Below, piece by piece: positions 43,813 to 44,583 of a stretch of 44,583 nucleotides of DNA. Source of the DNA: an uncultured Erysipelotrichaceae bacterium (lineage in GTDB: Bacteria > Bacillota_I > Bacilli_A > RF39 > UBA660). The stretch's first letter is position 1. Every line of letters begins with the position of its first letter. Under the pieces are notes generated by a model. It did not search any database. It had not been told where the DNA came from and saw only the letters and a list, made by a program, of their open reading frames with translations. Location of the stretch: assembly GCA_902783435.1 (NCBI GenBank), contig CACZQV010000043.1, positions 1-44,583 on the forward strand. Direction: 5' to 3'. Position numbers and translations under genes: made by a program.

Positions 43813-43838
43813 AAAGAAGTAGAAGTACTTCTTTTTAT
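43811..43838 (+). terminator. Terminator of surface protein gene 3
   Basis: AAAAAGAAGTA pairs with TACTTCTTTTT; nearly identical to the hairpin at 4830. Confidence 0.85.
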
Positions 43839-43856
43839 TTGGATGTAAAGTTATGT

Positions 43857-43896
43857 AAAAAGAATTATTTTTATATAAAAATAGTTCTTTTTTTAT
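43857..43896 (+). terminator. Second, longer hairpin upstream of mraZ
   Basis: AAAAAGAATTATTTTTAT pairs with ATAAAAATAGTTCTTTTT (one G-U), followed by T. It insulates mraZ from the gene before. Confidence 0.75.
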
Positions 43897-43934
43897 TTAC
43901 TTTTTTATGGGTATTATGTATTATTATAGTAGGT

Positions 43935-43959
43935 AGTGGTTGATAGTGGTGAAAAGTGG
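43935..43959 (+). promoter_or_regulatory. MraZ operator: three AGTGG repeats, 10-bp period
   Basis: AGTGG occurs at 43935, 43945 and 43955, spaced exactly one helical turn, just before the mraZ start. MraZ is known to bind tandem GTGG-containing repeats of this period in its own promoter. Confidence 0.8.
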
Positions 43960-43969
43960 GGGATGAGAA

Positions 43970-44407
43970 ATGTTTATAGGAGAGTATCATCATACGATTG
44001 ATGAAAAGGGAAGAATTATAATTCCTGCAAAGTTTCGTGAAGCTCTAGGTAAAGAATTTATTATTACTAGAGGAATTGAAAATTGTCTTTTTGTCTATTC
44101 ATTACAAAACTGGGCAAAGATTACTGATAAACTTTCTTCATTACCATTCACTAAGAAAGATGCGAGAACTTTTAATCGTTTCTTTATGTCAGGCGCTACA
44201 AGCGTAGAATTGGATAAACAAGGACGAGTTAATATATCTCAACCATTAACTCAATATGCCAATTTAGTAAAAGACTGTATAGTTATTGGTACAGGAGATA
44301 GACTTGAGATTTGGTCACAAGAGTCTTGGAATAGTTTCTTTGATTCTACAAAGGACAGTATGTCAGACATAGCCGAAAATTTATTTAACGAAAGCGTGGA
44401 ACTATGA
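43970..44407 (+). CDS. mraZ: Transcriptional regulator MraZ
   Basis: 145-aa AbrB/SpoVT-fold regulator of the division and cell-wall (dcw) operon, formed by two tandem swapped-hairpin domains. Each has a D-K-G-R motif: DEKGRIIIPAKFRE (about 11-24) and DKQGRVNIS (about 84-92). Start ATG follows GGGGGATGAG. The operator just upstream suggests autoregulation. Overlaps rsmH by 4 bp, the standard pair at the head of dcw clusters, but here murG, murB, ftsQ, ftsA and ftsZ lie some 20 kb away on the same strand. Confidence 0.96.
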   Translation: MFIGEYHHTIDEKGRIIIPAKFREALGKEFIITRGIENCLFVYSLQNWAKITDKLSSLPFTKKDARTFNRFFMSGATSVELDKQGRVNISQPLTQYANLVKDCIVIGTGDRLEIWSQESWNSFFDSTKDSMSDIAENLFNESVEL

Positions 44408-44583
44408 TGGAAAAACATATAAGTGTATTACTTAATGAATCTATTTCCTCCCTAAATTTAAAAGAAAATAGTATCATAGTAGATGCGACCTTAGGTTATG
44501 GAGGACACAGTAGTAGCATCTTAGATAGAATAAAAAAGGGTTATTTATTCGCCTTTGACCAAGATAGTGAAGCAATTCGGCAT
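44404..44583 (+). CDS. rsmH: 16S rRNA (cytosine-1402 N4) methyltransferase, N-terminal part
   Basis: The first 60 residues only; the gene runs off the window. HISVLLNESI, then VDATLGYGGHSSSIL (SAM-binding loop) and FDQDSEAI (acidic ribose contact) are the N-terminal signatures of RsmH/MraW, which methylates C1402 in the 16S rRNA decoding site. Starts at ATG 44404, overlapping the mraZ stop; a second ATG follows at 44407. Same operon as mraZ. Confidence 0.95.
   Translation, partial: MMEKHISVLLNESISSLNLKENSIIVDATLGYGGHSSSILDRIKKGYLFAFDQDSEAIRH

Overview
The window is very AT-rich and uses the standard code: TGA serves as a stop (for example in murG and mraZ) and Trp is TGG. It is densely packed and carries Gram-positive hallmarks: YqeG/YqeH, TmcAL, a 6S RNA candidate near aspS/tcdA, DivIB-type FtsQ, a sigma-K-like factor and a CGAAC-type LexA box. 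This fits an uncultured, low-GC, gut-type Bacilli/Firmicutes lineage (RF39-like organisms would match). That placement is my inference, not a database result. I saw no tRNA, rRNA, CRISPR, insertion sequence or prophage.

Layout. 1-1266: 3' part of an archaeal/eukaryal-type aspartyl-tRNA synthetase. 1356-4829: giant surface protein 1, followed by a small membrane-anchored protein (4890-5471) and a convergent alpha/beta hydrolase. 6316-6498: a structured RNA with its own strong promoter, probably 6S RNA. It is followed by an unknown gene, tcdA and another unknown gene. 9248-10147: lexA divergent from a 49-aa single-pass membrane protein, with two LexA boxes between them; this is a candidate SOS division-inhibitor pair. 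10184-15212: polA-mutM and pyk. 15244-17059: tmcAL-gmk on the minus strand. 17206-25050: a division/wall cluster, murG-murB-ftsQ, then two paralogous polytopic glycosyltransferase-like proteins, then ftsA-ftsZ. 25140-29384: giant surface protein 2. 29420-31871: arginase-family gene (minus) divergent from murE, followed by a HELGH metalloprotein. 32867-39750: VanZ, a lipid-linked-glycan flippase, a sigma-K-like factor with a pro-sequence, a wall polysaccharide deacetylase, yqeG-yqeH and a D-Ala-D-Ala carboxypeptidase. 39814-43812: giant surface protein 3. 43970-end: mraZ with an operator of three 10-bp repeats, then the start of rsmH.

Most genes concern envelope growth: precursor synthesis (MurB, MurE, MurG), septation (FtsQ, FtsA, FtsZ, MraZ/RsmH), wall maturation (carboxypeptidase, deacetylase), glycan export (flippase, GT-C-like pair) and very large surface proteins. 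The three surface proteins share an N-terminal membrane-anchored beta-domain, BspA-type leucine-rich repeats and Listeria-Bacteroides (InlB-type) repeats. In two of them CUB-like modules are inserted inside an InlB-type repeat; two of them end in a DUF6273-like module. All three are read from promoters whose -35 box lies in the terminator of the gene before.

Expression signals are compact and stereotyped. Many starts have GGTGAT 3-4 nt before ATG, many promoters are extended -10 (TGnTATAAT) with leaders of roughly 15-25 nt, and convergent genes share one bidirectional terminator.
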